Source of the DNA: an uncultured Pelagibacteraceae bacterium
Lineage (GTDB): Bacteria > Pseudomonadota > Alphaproteobacteria > Pelagibacterales > Pelagibacteraceae
DNA: 64,000 nt
NCBI GenBank assembly: GCA_902617025.1
Contig: CACMVB010000003.1
Coordinates: forward strand, 1 to 64,000
Reading direction: 5' to 3'
The position numbers and the translations under genes are program-made. The stretch's first letter is position 1. Each line of letters opens with the position of its first letter. A model generated the notes under the pieces. That model saw nothing but the letters and a program-made list of their open reading frames with translations, made no database searches and had not been told where the DNA came from. Shown here piece by piece: positions 18,301 through 27,722 of this stretch.

Positions 18301-19620
18301 ATGAGAATTATATTTATTATTTTAATAATATTTTTGAATAATTGTTCATTTGACAATAAGTCAGGGATTTGGAAAAGTGAGAGTGTAAGCTTTCAAAAAG
18401 ATGATAGAATATTCAGAGATTTTAAGAAAATACAATCAACAAATAAACTATATGATAAAATTAAAAGTGTAGATTCTAACTTCATTTTTTCAATTGGTGA
18501 GTCATTTAAAACAACGAAATGGAATAACATATATTACGAAAATACAAATAACTATAAAAATTTCTCATATATTGATCAAGGAGAACAAGTTTTTAAAAGC
18601 AAAAAATTATCTAAATTTGAAATAAGTAAGAATATTTTATATTACAAAGACATAATATTTGTTAAAGACATCAAAGGAAACATAATTTTTTTCTCTTTAT
18701 CAAACAGTGAAAAAATAAATAAATTTAACTTTTATAAAAAAAATTACAAAAAAATAAAAAAAAAGTTAAATTTCGTTATTGAAAATAATATTATTTATGT
18801 CTCTGATAATCTGGGATATTTATATGCTTATGATTATATTAAAAAAAATATTTTATGGGCAAAAAATTATAAAATTCCTTTTAGATCAAATTTAAAAATA
18901 AAAGGAGATATGCTTATAGCGTCTAATCAAGATAATAATTTATTTTTTTTTGATAAAACTATCGGTGATATAATTAAATCAATTCCTACTGAAGAGACAA
19001 AAATTAATAATCAGTTTATAAGCAATATTGCATTAAGCAACAAATCCACTTTTTTTTTGAATACTTATGGGTCTCTTTACTCTATCGATAATAAGAATTT
19101 AAAAATAAATTGGTTTTTAAATTTAAATCAATCTATAAATTTAAATTTAGCTAACCCTTTTGCAGGGAGCCAAATTATATTTTTTAAAGATAAATTAGCA
19201 GTTTCTTCAAATGATTTTTTTTATCTAATAAATGCATCTAATGGTTCAATTATTTATAAAAAAAATTTTTCTTCATTAATCAGACCAATAATAATATCTG
19301 ATTATATTTTTTTAATTTCTAAAAACGATTTATTAATTTCATTGAATTTAAATGATGGGAAAATATTATATTCGCACGATATTAATCAACAAATCTCTGA
19401 ATTTTTAAACATAACAAAAAGAAAAGTTGATTACAGGGATTTTATGATAATAAATAGCAAAATTTTTATTTTTTTAAAAAATGGCTACATTATAAAATTT
19501 AACATTAATGGTGAATTAGATAAAGTTGATAAGCTTTTAAATAATCTTAAAAGTAGACCTATAATAATTGATGGTAAAATAATTTATTTAAGCAGTAATA
19601 AAATTCTAATTGTAAATTAA
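18301..19620 (+). CDS. bamB: BamB-like outer-membrane assembly lipoprotein (beta-propeller)
   Basis: A lipoprotein signal ends LNNC with the lipidated cysteine at residue 15. The rest of the 439-residue chain is made of repeated beta strands with PQQ/BamB-type blade signatures such as DNLGYLYAYDYIKKNILWAKN and IDNKNLKINWFLNL, consistent with an eight-blade propeller. BamB is a scaffold of the Bam complex that inserts beta-barrel proteins, such as the LptD encoded elsewhere in this window. The der GTPase gene that often follows is absent: purF lies tail to tail, and the two stops share the four bases TTAA. The sequence is divergent, so the gene symbol rests on architecture and context. Confidence 0.72.
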   Translation: MRIIFIILIIFLNNCSFDNKSGIWKSESVSFQKDDRIFRDFKKIQSTNKLYDKIKSVDSNFIFSIGESFKTTKWNNIYYENTNNYKNFSYIDQGEQVFKSKKLSKFEISKNILYYKDIIFVKDIKGNIIFFSLSNSEKINKFNFYKKNYKKIKKKLNFVIENNIIYVSDNLGYLYAYDYIKKNILWAKNYKIPFRSNLKIKGDMLIASNQDNNLFFFDKTIGDIIKSIPTEETKINNQFISNIALSNKSTFFLNTYGSLYSIDNKNLKINWFLNLNQSINLNLANPFAGSQIIFFKDKLAVSSNDFFYLINASNGSIIYKKNFSSLIRPIIISDYIFLISKNDLLISLNLNDGKILYSHDINQQISEFLNITKRKVDYRDFMIINSKIFIFLKNGYIIKFNINGELDKVDKLLNNLKSRPIIIDGKIIYLSSNKILIVN

Positions 19621-21098
19621 TTATTTGATTTTCCACTTAATAAAGATAATTGTCTCACTTTCATCCCTTGGAGATTGTCTGATGGTTTGATTGGATATTC
19701 ACCAGTAAAATAATGATCACTAAATTGCGGATAGTTATTATTTCTAATTTCTCCACACATAGCTTTATAGAGACCTTGAAGGCTTAAAAACTTTAAACTT
19801 TTTGCTTTTATATAACTACACATTTCATCATTTGTTTTAGAATGAGCAAGAAGTTCCTCTTTAGTTGGCATATCTACACCATAAAAATCGGGAAATTTTA
19901 TTTCTGGACAAGCTATTCTCACATGAACTTCTTTGGCACCTGCTTCGTAAAGCATTTTAACTATTTTATGACAAGTAGTTCCTCGAACTAAAGAGTCATC
20001 AATTAAAATCAGCGATTTGTTTTTTACAATTGTTTGTGTCGAACTAAGTTTTAGTTTTACTCCTAAACTTCTAATACTCTGGGTAGGTTCAATAAATGTT
20101 CTTCCAACATAATGATTTCTAATCAAACCTAACTCAAATTTTTTTTTGGATTGATCTGCATAACCCAATGCAGCTGGTACTCCGGAGTCAGGCACAGGTA
20201 TAACTAAATCAGCTTTTAAGTCAGTCTCTGATGCTAATTGCGCACCAAGATTTTTTCTGTATTCATAGGCACATTTGCCATTGATTAAACTATCTGGTCT
20301 AGCAAAATAAATATACTCGAATACGCAAGGTCTTGCTTTTCTTTTTGGAAAAGGTTTAATACTTTTTAGCTCAGAATTTTCAATTATTACTATCTCGCCG
20401 TTTTCTACTTCTCTCACAAATGTTGCTCCTACAATGTCTAATGCACAAGTTTCAGATGCAAGAATAAAGGAATTTTTTAATTTACCTATTACTAAAGGTC
20501 TAATACCAAAAGGATCTCTTGCTCCAACAAGTTTTTTATTCGTCATCAAAATTATTGAGTATCCTCCTTGAATTTGAAAAAGAGTATCTATTAGTTTGTC
20601 TAAAAACTTATCTCTTTTTGATTTCGCAATTAATTGAACGATAGTTTCAGTATCGCTTGTGGTTCTAAAAATTGCTCCCTCTTTTACCAATGAATCTCTT
20701 AATATTAAGGCATTAGTCAAATTACCATTATGCGCAACACTTAATCCACCCATGTGAAGGTCTGCAAAAAATGGCTGTATATTTCTCAAGGATGTTTCAC
20801 CAGTAGTTGAGTATCTATTATGACCTATAGCAAAATTGCCAGGTAGTTTTTTCAATGTTTCTAGATCAGTAAAATGATCACCAACTAAACCTTGTCTTTT
20901 CTCTGAATGATAACTTTTACCGTCAAAAGAGACGATGCCGCAACCCTCTTGGCCTCTGTGTTGCAGAGCATGTAATCCTAAAGCTACTAAAGTAGCAGCA
21001 TCCTCGTGATTAGATACACCAAAGATACCACATTCCTCTCTTAATTTATCATTATTAAATTTTTTCAATTTTCTCTTTTGTATTAATGAAATCTTCAT
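19617..21098 (-). CDS. purF: Amidophosphoribosyltransferase
   Basis: PurF catalyses the first committed purine step, making phosphoribosylamine from PRPP and glutamine. EECGIFGV places the nucleophile cysteine at residue 23, so a propeptide must be removed as in Bacillus-type enzymes. HRGQEGCGI and the PRPP-binding LIDDSLVRGTT are intact. I prefer the ATG at 21098; a TTG at 21116 in the same frame would overlap cvpA further. Even so the start lies about 44 bases inside cvpA, indicating translational coupling. It is the last gene of the long minus-strand run beginning at rpsF and meets bamB tail to tail. Confidence 0.95.
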   Translation of the reverse strand: MKISLIQKRKLKKFNNDKLREECGIFGVSNHEDAATLVALGLHALQHRGQEGCGIVSFDGKSYHSEKRQGLVGDHFTDLETLKKLPGNFAIGHNRYSTTGETSLRNIQPFFADLHMGGLSVAHNGNLTNALILRDSLVKEGAIFRTTSDTETIVQLIAKSKRDKFLDKLIDTLFQIQGGYSIILMTNKKLVGARDPFGIRPLVIGKLKNSFILASETCALDIVGATFVREVENGEIVIIENSELKSIKPFPKRKARPCVFEYIYFARPDSLINGKCAYEYRKNLGAQLASETDLKADLVIPVPDSGVPAALGYADQSKKKFELGLIRNHYVGRTFIEPTQSIRSLGVKLKLSSTQTIVKNKSLILIDDSLVRGTTCHKIVKMLYEAGAKEVHVRIACPEIKFPDFYGVDMPTKEELLAHSKTNDEMCSYIKAKSLKFLSLQGLYKAMCGEIRNNNYPQFSDHYFTGEYPIKPSDNLQGMKVRQLSLLSGKSNN

Positions 21099-21591
21099 TT
21101 GAGGGAAATTCCTCAATTAAAATTTCACTACCTTTATTAATTATGTTAAACGAAAAAGCATCTTCAGCTGATATACCCCAATTTTTATAAGGATAAAACC
21201 AATTAAATATTGAAAATATACACACGCATACTATGTATCCTTTAAAAATTCCAAAAATTAAGCCAAAAATTTTGTCAATCGAACCAACTCCCGTCCAAGT
21301 AACAGTTCTTGCTAAAATCTTTCCAATAACAATAGTTAAAAACAAAGTAAAAATAAAAATTAAAACTCCTAACCCGATGTTATTAATGAACTCTGATTCT
21401 ATATAGTCACTTACAGAGGGTTGCAGTCTCGGAACCATCACTATTGTTACTATAGTAGATAGAACCCACTTCATAAAGGAGATCAAACTTAAAGAAAAAC
21501 CTTTTACAAAACACTGTAAAATACTATAGGCAAAAATTAATCCAACAAAAAAATCAAATATATTAATTGCATTAAAAAAATTACTTATCAT
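21055..21591 (-). CDS. cvpA: CvpA family membrane protein
   Basis: Four hydrophobic helices (NIFDFFVGLIFAYSIL at the start, then about residues 30-50, 70-95 and 105-130) and the conserved FKGYIVC segment fit the CvpA/colicin V production family. The family is widely linked to purF, as here, and in E. coli its loss alters envelope stress resistance; the molecular function is unknown. The 178-residue length is normal. The start overlaps the RND exporter's stop by 11 bases and its end overlaps purF, so the three are probably translated together. Confidence 0.88.
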   Translation of the reverse strand: MISNFFNAINIFDFFVGLIFAYSILQCFVKGFSLSLISFMKWVLSTIVTIVMVPRLQPSVSDYIESEFINNIGLGVLIFIFTLFLTIVIGKILARTVTWTGVGSIDKIFGLIFGIFKGYIVCVCIFSIFNWFYPYKNWGISAEDAFSFNIINKGSEILIEEFPSNEDFINTKEKIEKI

Positions 21592-24061
21592 TAAGTTTTT
21601 GTGGCTTATCAGTAAAGGGCTTATATATTAAAAGCAATTTAGGAAGCAGAGTTAGCACCGATATCATTGCAAGTAACATAGCAATTCCTGTAAAAACTCC
21701 AAAATATATTGTAGGAATAAAATTTGATAAAACAAGAATAGAGAAACCAAAAACTATCGTAATCGAAGTATTTAAAATTGCAATACCTACAGTTCTGTGG
21801 CACTTATCTAATGTTTTGTCATAATTATTTATATTTTTAAATTCTTCTTTAAATCTATAGATATAATGAATGCTATTATCTACTGCTATTCCAATTGTGA
21901 TAGCAGCTATTGTAATTGTCATCATATCTAAAGGAATATTCATTAAACCAATTATTCCCAAGATAAAAAAAGCTGCAATAAAATTAGGTACAACTCCAAT
22001 TAAAGCTATAGTTAAATTTCTAAACAATATAAAGAACATCGTAAAAATACCTAACATAACTATACCTAATGTAAGTATTTGTGATTTGAAAAGACTTTGT
22101 AACAAATTATTGAACAAAATTAAAACACCAGCTAATTTATATTCATCTTTCTCTAAACCTAATTTAGACTGAAGTTCATTATTAATTTTAATTATTAAGT
22201 CATTTCTCCTTAAATTTTCTAAAGAATCCTTAATTCTGACTGCTATTCTAGCTTCATCTTTTTCAACAGATATATATGGTGTTACTATCTCTTTTTTTAT
22301 TTCAACTGGAATTTTACTATATAAAACAGCTATTTCTAAACTTTGTAACTCTTTATTATTAAGATCCTCCGCTACTCTTAAAATTGAGCCAAAAGACAAA
22401 ACTTTTCCTATTTCTGGCAAAGAATCTAAATAATCGTGAACCTTAAGAATTTTATCCATTTTGTCTCTAGTAAACCAATATTTTGATTTATCCTCGTTTT
22501 TTTCATTATCCTCGTCCCACTCAGAAAATTCATCATCTGAATTTTTAGTTAATTTGGATGGAAACTTCAAAATGATATTAAGTGGAGTAGTTCCTCCAAG
22601 TTGTTCGTCAATTTTTTTCATACCTTTATAAATCTCTGTCTCTTTATCAAAATAATTGATAAAACTATTTTCTACTTCAAGTTTTGTAATTCCATAAACA
22701 CTTGAAATTATAACTATAAAAGTTGTGGTAAAAATAAAAAAACCATTACTCTTAGCTATAGTGCCCATAAAGGCAGTTAAAAAAGATTTCTCTGTATCTT
22801 TAATATTTATCTCATTTTCGTTTGCAAAAGTATTTAATAGCGAAGGTAAAAGAAGAAAAGTAACAAGTAAGGAAATTATTAAACCTAGTGTCATCATCCA
22901 ACCAAAATCTATGATAGGTTTAATATCACTAAATATTAATGATAAAAAAGCACAAACGGTTGTCAGAACGGTGTAAAGAATTGGTAGAATCATTTTTTTA
23001 CTCGCTTCAAAAACAGCTTCAGATTTTGATAATTCTGGAAACTCTTTTTTTAATTGAAGAAACCTAACAGTAACGTGAATATTCATTGCCATGTTGAGAA
23101 TAAGCATTAAAGCAATAAAATTTGAAGAAATTACTGTTACTTTCCAACCTATAAATCCTAATAATCCAATCATAATAATCACTGATGTTGCACAACCTAA
23201 TAATGGAATTATTACCCACTTAATATTTCTAAAAATCAGCCAAAGTGTTAGAATAATGAAGATAAATACTCCTAAACCAAACACTATTATATCTTTTTTT
23301 ATAAAACCCATCATATCATCAGCAATCATAGGGATACCTCCAAGATGAATTTTTGCATTCTCTCCGTACTTATTTATTATATCTCTCATCTCAGAAATAT
23401 TTTGATGATTTCTTAAATTGTAAAGGTTTTTATAATTTTCATACTCTATTAAAAATTCTTTATAACTAATTTTTTCATCACTTGTTAAACCTTTATCCCT
23501 CGACTGCTCAAAGTATTTATCTTTAATTTTTACATACTCAGCCATTCTTTCATCTCTTTTTAAATAAACCACGATACCCGAAGTTTTTCCATCTTCACTA
23601 ATTACGTAGTCTTTATAAATCGGGCTATTGATAATCTCTTCAAAACCTCTCTTTCTATCTATCTCAGGGTAAGCAAGTGTTTTATAATTTTTAAGTCTTT
23701 CCATTAATCCTTCATCTGTACTTTTTAACAAAGGTACATCAATCACAGTTATAACGCTTTCTACCCAGGTTAATTTTTCTATTTTTGATTTAAATAATTG
23801 TAAATTTAAAATTGTTTCTTTTTCTGTAAAGCTTGAAACCGGAGCATATGTGAGCACTAAAAATTCTTTTGAACCGTATCTTTCATTTATTTCTCTTAGA
23901 TATTTTAAATCTTTATCACCTTCAAGAAGCAAAGCATCAGAAGAGGCGTCTAGACTAAAATTTTTCGCTTGAAAAAAAGAATAAATTATTATGATTGACA
24001 AAATTCCAATGGTAACTTTTGAAAAATCTATTACTAATTTTTTATAAATATAAGCAAACAT
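21581..24061 (-). CDS. RND superfamily exporter of the MMPL/HpnN type
   Basis: The 826-residue protein repeats a unit consisting of one N-terminal transmembrane helix, a large periplasmic loop and a five-helix bundle, giving about twelve membrane segments. The helix 4-like sequences ITIGIAVDNSIHYIYRF and AMNIHVTVRFLQLK match the conserved charged positions of MMPL/COG1033 'predicted exporters', which often carry lipids such as hopanoids. No membrane-fusion partner is encoded, as is usual in this subgroup. It sits between dnaB and cvpA in an otherwise housekeeping run. The cargo is unknown, and no hopanoid genes occur in the window. Confidence 0.85.
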   Translation of the reverse strand: MFAYIYKKLVIDFSKVTIGILSIIIIYSFFQAKNFSLDASSDALLLEGDKDLKYLREINERYGSKEFLVLTYAPVSSFTEKETILNLQLFKSKIEKLTWVESVITVIDVPLLKSTDEGLMERLKNYKTLAYPEIDRKRGFEEIINSPIYKDYVISEDGKTSGIVVYLKRDERMAEYVKIKDKYFEQSRDKGLTSDEKISYKEFLIEYENYKNLYNLRNHQNISEMRDIINKYGENAKIHLGGIPMIADDMMGFIKKDIIVFGLGVFIFIILTLWLIFRNIKWVIIPLLGCATSVIIMIGLLGFIGWKVTVISSNFIALMLILNMAMNIHVTVRFLQLKKEFPELSKSEAVFEASKKMILPILYTVLTTVCAFLSLIFSDIKPIIDFGWMMTLGLIISLLVTFLLLPSLLNTFANENEINIKDTEKSFLTAFMGTIAKSNGFFIFTTTFIVIISSVYGITKLEVENSFINYFDKETEIYKGMKKIDEQLGGTTPLNIILKFPSKLTKNSDDEFSEWDEDNEKNEDKSKYWFTRDKMDKILKVHDYLDSLPEIGKVLSFGSILRVAEDLNNKELQSLEIAVLYSKIPVEIKKEIVTPYISVEKDEARIAVRIKDSLENLRRNDLIIKINNELQSKLGLEKDEYKLAGVLILFNNLLQSLFKSQILTLGIVMLGIFTMFFILFRNLTIALIGVVPNFIAAFFILGIIGLMNIPLDMMTITIAAITIGIAVDNSIHYIYRFKEEFKNINNYDKTLDKCHRTVGIAILNTSITIVFGFSILVLSNFIPTIYFGVFTGIAMLLAMISVLTLLPKLLLIYKPFTDKPQKLNDK

Positions 24062-24114
24062 TAAGATATTTCAGATATAACTTAATTTTATGATAACTAA
24101 AGAACAAATTGGGT

Positions 24115-25542
24115 CTAATTTTTGCTTAAATCTTTGAATTTCGTATAAATTCCCTCAAACTCAACTTTAATTACACCCGTAGGGCCGTGCCTCTGTTTAC
24201 CAATTATTATATCTGCTAATCCATTAACATCATTCATTTTAGATTGCCATTCAGCATGCTCTATAGATCCCAATTTTGGTTGTTTTCGCTCTAAGTAGTA
24301 AGCCTCTCTATACACAAACATTACAACGTCTGCGTCTTGTTCTATTGATCCTGACTCTCTTAAGTCAGCTAATTGTGGCTGTTTATCATCTCTTTGCTCA
24401 ACTGCCCTTGAAAGCTGAGACAATGCTAGAACTGGCACAGACAATTCTTTAGCTAAAGCTTTTAGACCCTGTGTGATTTCAGATATTTCTTGAACTCTAC
24501 CTTCATTTTTACTTATATTCGACCGCATAAGTTGAATATAATCAACTACAATTAAACTTAATCCAAATAATCTTTTTATTCTTCTTGCTCTATTACTTAA
24601 AGATGCAATAGTTATTGCAGGAGTTTCATCTATATATAAAGGCAAATTATAAATATTTCTTGAAGTTTCAATATACCTGTTAATTTCTTCTTCTGTTACT
24701 TTTCCTCTTCTTATATCATCTGATTTTATTTTAGCTTGTTCTGACAGTATTCTTGTAGAAAGTTGTTCAGAGGACATTTCTAATGAGAAAAAGGCAACAG
24801 AAGATTTTTCCTGTCTTTTCAAAATATTTTGAGACGCATTATAAGCTATGTTAGTAGCTAAAGCGGTTTTACCCATTGATGGTCTACCAGCTATAATAAT
24901 CAGGTCAGATTTATGTAGACCCCCTAATTTTTCGTCAAGGTCAGTTAAACCAGTGGGAACACCTACAATACCTTGATCATTTTTCATTGCTAAAGTCGCC
25001 ATCTCGATTGTTTGATCTAATGCTTTATTAAATTTTAAAAATGATTGAGAAAAGCTTCCTCTTTCTGCTAAATCAAATAAAGATTTTTCAGTTGACTCAA
25101 TTATATTTTCTGCATCTTGATCATGTTCATTTGCATGAAGTGTATCAGTGTTCAACTTATCTGAAATAAGTATTAATTCTCTTCTTAAATACATTTCATG
25201 AACGATTTTTGCATAGTCAACCGCTTGCTTTGTAGAGCATGAAAATCTTGTAAGTTTTACAAGATATTCCGTTCCTCCTACTTCATCCAACATATTATCT
25301 TTTTCAAAAAAATTTTTTAAAGTAATAGGATTTGCAATCATTCCTTTATTATTCAAATTTTCAATCACCTCGTATATTTTTATGTGTGCAGGGTCATAAA
25401 AGATTGATGGATTTATAATTGAAGCGATTTCGTCAATTATATCGTTATTAACTAAAACTGACCCAATAAGCGATTGTTCTGCCTCGATGTTTGATGGTTG
25501 CTTATTATTTTTATTATTTTCTAAAGTTTGAATTTTTTCCAC
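24115..25542 (-). CDS. dnaB: Replicative DNA helicase DnaB
   Basis: DnaB is the hexameric 5'-3' helicase at the replication fork. The N-terminal primase-interaction domain (about residues 15-120: IEAEQSLIGSVLVNNDIIDEI) is followed by the RecA-like motor with Walker A GRPSMGKTALA (219-229), a Walker B LIVVDYIQLM, and the LRESGSIEQDADVV and KQRHGPTG motifs. No intein or insertion is present; the 475-residue length is typical. It lies downstream of rplI in the same direction, with a short AT-rich hairpin in the 73-base gap. Confidence 0.98.
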   Translation of the reverse strand: MEKIQTLENNKNNKQPSNIEAEQSLIGSVLVNNDIIDEIASIINPSIFYDPAHIKIYEVIENLNNKGMIANPITLKNFFEKDNMLDEVGGTEYLVKLTRFSCSTKQAVDYAKIVHEMYLRRELILISDKLNTDTLHANEHDQDAENIIESTEKSLFDLAERGSFSQSFLKFNKALDQTIEMATLAMKNDQGIVGVPTGLTDLDEKLGGLHKSDLIIIAGRPSMGKTALATNIAYNASQNILKRQEKSSVAFFSLEMSSEQLSTRILSEQAKIKSDDIRRGKVTEEEINRYIETSRNIYNLPLYIDETPAITIASLSNRARRIKRLFGLSLIVVDYIQLMRSNISKNEGRVQEISEITQGLKALAKELSVPVLALSQLSRAVEQRDDKQPQLADLRESGSIEQDADVVMFVYREAYYLERKQPKLGSIEHAEWQSKMNDVNGLADIIIGKQRHGPTGVIKVEFEGIYTKFKDLSKN

Positions 25543-25576
25543 AATTGATAATAGGATAATAGAAACTTAGATAAAG

Positions 25577-25597
25577 AAAAAAGTTACACACTTTTTT
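25577..25597 (-). terminator. AT-rich hairpin between rplI and dnaB
   Basis: AAAAAAGT (25577-25584) pairs with ACTTTTTT (25590-25597) around a 5-base loop, 19 bases beyond the rplI stop when read on the minus strand. It could reduce read-through from the ribosomal-protein genes into dnaB, but it has only two GC pairs and may be weak or coincidental. Confidence 0.3.
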
Positions 25598-25615
25598 TTT
25601 TGATCTGTGGAAAAG

Positions 25616-26071
25616 TTATTTGGTCTCTATTTTTGCTATTTTGACAGAAATATTTGCTTTAACATCTGCGTGTAAACTAACCTCAACTTTGAAATTACCA
25701 ATTTTATCTAAATTATCTTTTAAAATTATTTGAGATGGACTTACTTCAGCTTTAGACTGTTCCATAATTAAGTTAGTAATTTCCTTAGGTTTTATTGATC
25801 CATATAATTCACCATTTTCTTTGCTTTCTCTTTTAAATATAAACGTTTTGTTATTTATTAATTTTGAAACTTGGATAAATTTATTCTTTTGTTCAATATT
25901 TTTCTTATTTAATTCACTTTTTCTTTTGTTTACTAATTCTAAGTTTTCTTTATTAAACCTTAAAGCTTTACCTTGTCTCAAAAGATAATTTCTTCCATAT
26001 CCATCTTTTACTTTAACTTTATCTCCAATGCCTCCAAGGTTTATTATATTTTCAAGTAAAATTACTTCCAT
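25616..26071 (-). CDS. rplI: Ribosomal protein bL9
   Basis: The N-terminal rRNA-binding domain has EVILLENIINLGGIGDKVKVKDGYGRNYLLRQGKA-type sequence, the classic L9 signature from residue 2, followed by a long lysine-rich connecting helix (about residues 45-75) and the C-terminal domain, 151 residues in all. It follows rpsR after one base in the standard rpsF-rpsR-rplI order and precedes dnaB as in many bacteria. Nothing unusual is seen in the protein. Confidence 0.97.
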   Translation of the reverse strand: MEVILLENIINLGGIGDKVKVKDGYGRNYLLRQGKALRFNKENLELVNKRKSELNKKNIEQKNKFIQVSKLINNKTFIFKRESKENGELYGSIKPKEITNLIMEQSKAEVSPSQIILKDNLDKIGNFKVEVSLHADVKANISVKIAKIETK

Positions 26072-26072
26072 A

Positions 26073-26348
26073 TTAAATTAATCCTAAAATTTTAGCTTTT
26101 TTAATTTCTCTATTCAATTTTTTTTGTTTGCTGAAAGATACAGAGGTAATTTTTGAAGATATGATTTTCCCGTTATCAGAAATATATTTTTTTAGAAGGC
26201 TTATATTTTTGTAGTCTATAACTGGTGCATTTTTTATTGATAAAGGACATTTTTTTGAAAATTTACCATCGCTTTTTTGAAAAAGACTTAGTTTACTCAG
26301 GGAATTATTATTTCCTCTTTTTTGAAATTTTTTATTTCTTTTTTTCAT
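26073..26348 (-). CDS. rpsR: Ribosomal protein bS18
   Basis: S18 binds S6 in the small-subunit platform. The core VIDYKNISLLKKYISDNGKI and SKQKKLNREIKKAKILGLI match the family. The 91-residue protein is somewhat longer than usual because of a basic, serine- and asparagine-rich N-terminus of about 30 residues before the CPLS segment. The start overlaps the rpsF stop by four bases. Confidence 0.95.
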   Translation of the reverse strand: MKKRNKKFQKRGNNNSLSKLSLFQKSDGKFSKKCPLSIKNAPVIDYKNISLLKKYISDNGKIISSKITSVSFSKQKKLNREIKKAKILGLI

Positions 26349-26674
26349 TTAGTATTTTCCTTTTTAAAAAATTCATTTTTTGTATCAAGTTTTTTATATT
26401 TTACAGTAAGATATCTAATTATCGTAGAGTCAACTTTTATAGTTTTTTCTATTTTATCCAATGTGTTTTTAACTCCTTCAAACTTGTAATGTATATAAAA
26501 ACCTTTCTTATAATTTTTAATTTTATTTGCTAAATTTAATAATCCCCACTCTTCAATTTTAATTACTTTTCCTGAGGATCCATTAATTAAGTTATTATAT
26601 TTTTCTTTTAAAGATTTTAATTCCTTTTCTGCCAAATCCTGTTTGGCTACTATTGTATTTTCGTAAAAAGCCAT
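26345..26674 (-). CDS. rpsF: Ribosomal protein bS6
   Basis: S6 pairs with S18 in the 30S platform. MAFYENTIVAKQDL begins the first strand of the ferredoxin-like fold, and GVKNTLDKIEKTIKVDSTIIRYLTVK matches the conserved second half. At 109 residues it is close to the minimal family length, with a short lysine-rich tail. It is the first gene of the minus-strand run and is divergent from fabD, with an extended -10 promoter about 65 bases upstream. Confidence 0.95.
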   Translation of the reverse strand: MAFYENTIVAKQDLAEKELKSLKEKYNNLINGSSGKVIKIEEWGLLNLANKIKNYKKGFYIHYKFEGVKNTLDKIEKTIKVDSTIIRYLTVKYKKLDTKNEFFKKENTK

Positions 26675-26726
26675 ATTTTCTTATGTTAATTTAGTCTAAT
26701 TAGTTATTTTTTAAAGCTGGTTTATA

Positions 26727-26748
26727 CTATAATGATGAATTATAGCAA
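26727..26748. promoter_or_regulatory. Overlapping divergent promoters for rpsF (-) and fabD (+)
   Basis: CTATAAT-GATGA-ATTATAG (26727-26745) is a perfect inverted repeat that places a consensus TATAAT box on each strand: 26728-26733 for fabD and the complement of 26739-26744 for rpsF. On the minus strand the box is preceded by TGC, giving an extended -10 (TGnTATAAT). The two boxes are five bases apart, so polymerase binding in the two directions would be mutually exclusive. The -35 elements are not clear. Confidence 0.55.
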
Positions 26749-26780
26749 TACTAATTATTTAAATAATATCTAATAAAATA

Positions 26781-27722
26781 ATGAATGCTTTAATATTTCC
26801 TGGACAAGGTTCTCAAATAGTTGGAATGGGATCTGAATTTTATAACAAATATAATTTAGTAAAAGAAATTTTTAAAGTGGCCGATGAAAAACTTCAATTT
26901 CCTCTATCTAAAATTATTTTAGAGGGGCCCGAAAGTGAATTACAGTTAACACAAAATACTCAACCAGCAATTTTAACTGTAAGTTATGCAATTTTTAAAG
27001 TTTTGAAAGATGAATTTAATTTTAATTTTGATCAATTTAAATATTTCGCAGGCCACTCTTTAGGTGAATATTCAGCATTAGTGTGTGCACAAGCTTTAGA
27101 ATTTAGTGATGCTATTTATTTGCTTAGCGAAAGAGGAAAAGAAATGCAAAATGCAGTTCCAGTTGGAGAAGGATCTATGATTGCTGTTCTAGGCACAAGC
27201 ATAGATGAAATAAATGATTTGATGAAAACAGATATAAAAGAAAATGAAGTTTGTGAAATAGCTAACGACAATGCAATAGGCCAAGTTATAATTAGTGGAA
27301 ATAAAAAAAGCGTTAGTTCATTCCAAAAAAAACTCAAAGAAAAAAAGATCAAAACCATTCCTCTGAAAGTAAGCGCTCCTTTTCATTGTTCTTTAATGAA
27401 ACCGGCCTCTGAAAAAATGAAAGAAAAAATAAATGATACTAAATTTACAAAACTTAAGTTTAACATTGTAAATAACGTAACAGCACGAGAGGAATCAAAT
27501 TTAGAAAATATAAAAAAATTGCTCATTGATCAAATTTTTTCAACTGTTAAATGGCGAGAAAGTATTATTTATATGTCTGATAAAGGAGTAAAAAATTTTA
27601 TTGAATTAGGGCCAGGAAAAGCACTGAGCGGAATGGTGAAAAGAACATTAAAAAATGTAAATACCTTTTCAATTAATACAATAACTGATATTAAAAATTT
27701 AAAAGATGAATTTAAAGAATAA
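26781..27722 (+). CDS. fabD: Malonyl-CoA:ACP transacylase
   Basis: FabD moves malonyl from CoA to acyl carrier protein, which starts each elongation round of fatty-acid synthesis. FPGQGSQIVGMG (from residue 6) and AGHSLGEYSAL with the nucleophile Ser93 are intact; the catalytic His lies in APFHCSLM, and QNTQPAI supplies the conserved glutamine. The 313-residue length is normal. It overlaps fabG by 17 bases and heads the fabD-fabG-acpP cluster, next to its substrate protein ACP. Confidence 0.97.
   Translation: MNALIFPGQGSQIVGMGSEFYNKYNLVKEIFKVADEKLQFPLSKIILEGPESELQLTQNTQPAILTVSYAIFKVLKDEFNFNFDQFKYFAGHSLGEYSALVCAQALEFSDAIYLLSERGKEMQNAVPVGEGSMIAVLGTSIDEINDLMKTDIKENEVCEIANDNAIGQVIISGNKKSVSSFQKKLKEKKIKTIPLKVSAPFHCSLMKPASEKMKEKINDTKFTKLKFNIVNNVTAREESNLENIKKLLIDQIFSTVKWRESIIYMSDKGVKNFIELGPGKALSGMVKRTLKNVNTFSINTITDIKNLKDEFKE

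Noticed and set aside
21870-23348. Several plus-strand ORFs of 80-100 codons opposite the RND exporter
   Set aside because: They are antisense shadows of a well-supported membrane-protein gene, rich in I/V/K from the reverse of its helices.
26225-26533. Plus-strand ORF opposite rpsR/rpsF
   Set aside because: It is phenylalanine-rich antisense of two certain ribosomal-protein genes.
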